Shown here: positions 63,539-64,000 of the stretch, piece after piece
Position numbering within the stretch: position 1 is the first letter of the stretch
Layout: every line of letters begins with the position of its first letter
Assembly (NCBI RefSeq): GCF_041538045.1
Contig: NZ_JBGOSE010000005.1
Span: forward strand, 124,001 to 188,000
Origin: Aliiglaciecola sp041538045
GTDB lineage: Bacteria; Pseudomonadota; Gammaproteobacteria; Enterobacterales; Alteromonadaceae
DNA: 64,000 nt
Direction: 5' to 3'
The notes under the pieces: generated by a model
Database searches by the model: none
Told to the model about the DNA's origin: nothing
The model's input: only the letters and a program-made list of their open reading frames with translations
Translations under genes and position numbers: made by a program

Positions 63539-64000
63539 ATGGCAAAAGCACCCGGTAATTTATTTATTTTGGCCGCACCCTCAGGAGCGGGTAAATCTAG
63601 TCTCATTAATGCATTAATTGAAAGGCATAGTGAGTCGACCATGCACAGTAACAAAATGCAGGTCTCTGTTTCTCATACCACTCGCGCTCCTAGGCCGGGA
63701 GAGGTTGATGGGCAACATTATCATTTCGTTTCCAGAGAGGAATTCGAAGAAAACATTAAACAACAAGTGTTTTTCGAATGGGCAGAGGTATTCGGTAATT
63801 ATTACGGCACGTCACGTGTGGTAATTGAAGAAACCCTAAAACAAGGCACCGATATCTTCTTGGATATTGATTGGCAAGGGGCTCGTCAGGTGAAAGCACA
63901 AATTCCTGACACTGCGACTATTTTTGTTGCACCGCCTTCTCGTGATGAACTTTTTCGTCGGTTAACCCAACGAAATCAGGACTCAGAGGAAGTGATCCAA
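63539..64000 (+). CDS. gmk: Guanylate kinase, N-terminal part (3' end outside window)
   Basis: The ATG at 63539 opens MAKAPGNLFILAAPSGAGKS, with the P-loop at about residues 13-20. GMP-binding residues follow in SHTTRAPRPGEVDGQHYHF, then EWAEVFGNYYGTSR and DIDWQGARQVK. It phosphorylates GMP to GDP. 154 codons are present of about 205, and the frame is open to the window end. Confidence 0.97.
   Translation, partial: MAKAPGNLFILAAPSGAGKSSLINALIERHSESTMHSNKMQVSVSHTTRAPRPGEVDGQHYHFVSREEFEENIKQQVFFEWAEVFGNYYGTSRVVIEETLKQGTDIFLDIDWQGARQVKAQIPDTATIFVAPPSRDELFRRLTQRNQDSEEVIQ

Overview
The window reads as chromosomal DNA of a marine gammaproteobacterium, most likely Alteromonadales (Paraglaciecola/Glaciecola/Alteromonas type). 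This is inferred from gene content: hemCDXY beside cyaY, an E. coli-like tRNA-Arg(CCG) with encoded CCA, a GH3 exo-glucanase lipoprotein, a PEP-CTERM-type protein and large TonB/RND genes. No 16S or other marker was available to fix the genus.

Layout. 1-714: C-terminal part of an ABC-F ATPase. 1086-6822: RND efflux operon (outer-membrane factor, fusion protein, pump), with a damaged or misread signal-peptide region in the first gene. 6828-8137: gene graveyard on the minus strand, including a lipoprotein gene broken by three lesions. 9786-15059: valine-degradation genes (3-hydroxyisobutyryl-CoA hydrolase, mmsB, mmsA) with an AraC regulator and a YdiI/MenI-like thioesterase. 15494-16786: PEP-CTERM-like secreted protein. 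17268-25357: catechol branch of the beta-ketoadipate pathway in two blocks. catR/catBCA converts catechol to 3-oxoadipate enol-lactone; pcaD, the CoA transferase subunits and pcaF, with a divergent IclR regulator, take this to succinyl-CoA plus acetyl-CoA. 25691-31541: remains of a glucan-use locus (truncated sugar MFS carrier, GH3 enzyme, truncated membrane AraC regulator), cut at one end by an IS110 element and at the other by an accessory region.

31543-37552 is an AT-rich accessory segment that looks like a defence island. It holds a three-gene plus-strand operon (coiled-coil protein, PD-(D/E)XK-like nuclease with a glycine-rich membrane segment, zinc-ribbon protein with one in-frame stop), a dead IS481-type element with 12-bp inverted repeats, and a minus-strand pair (DUF3696-type AAA ATPase and PLD-fold protein). 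37960-38713 holds three ~260-bp tandem repeats, each ending with the last 19 nt of a tRNA-Arg, followed by a displaced tRNA-Arg 3' half.

That displaced half and the intact tRNA-Arg(CCG) at 54461-54537 bracket a ~15.8-kb genomic island, with a decayed tyrosine integrase beside the intact tRNA. Its cargo (39870-53426) is a coherent catabolic cluster: TonB receptor, LysR regulator, PuuC-like aldehyde dehydrogenase, Fe-alcohol dehydrogenase, mandelate-racemase-type dehydratase, BCCT betaine-type transporter, an aspartase/fumarase-family lyase with altered substrate-binding residues, a second aldehyde dehydrogenase and an aldo/keto reductase. I infer import and breakdown of a quaternary-amine or sulfonium compound by an uncharacterised route; the substrate cannot be read from sequence.

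54799-64000 is ordinary chromosome: TetR regulator, hemCDXY, YHS-domain protein, DASS transporter, carboxylesterase, cyaY and the start of gmk. The best candidates for something new are the lyase/BCCT cluster, the three-gene nuclease operon, and the tRNA-linked repeat array.
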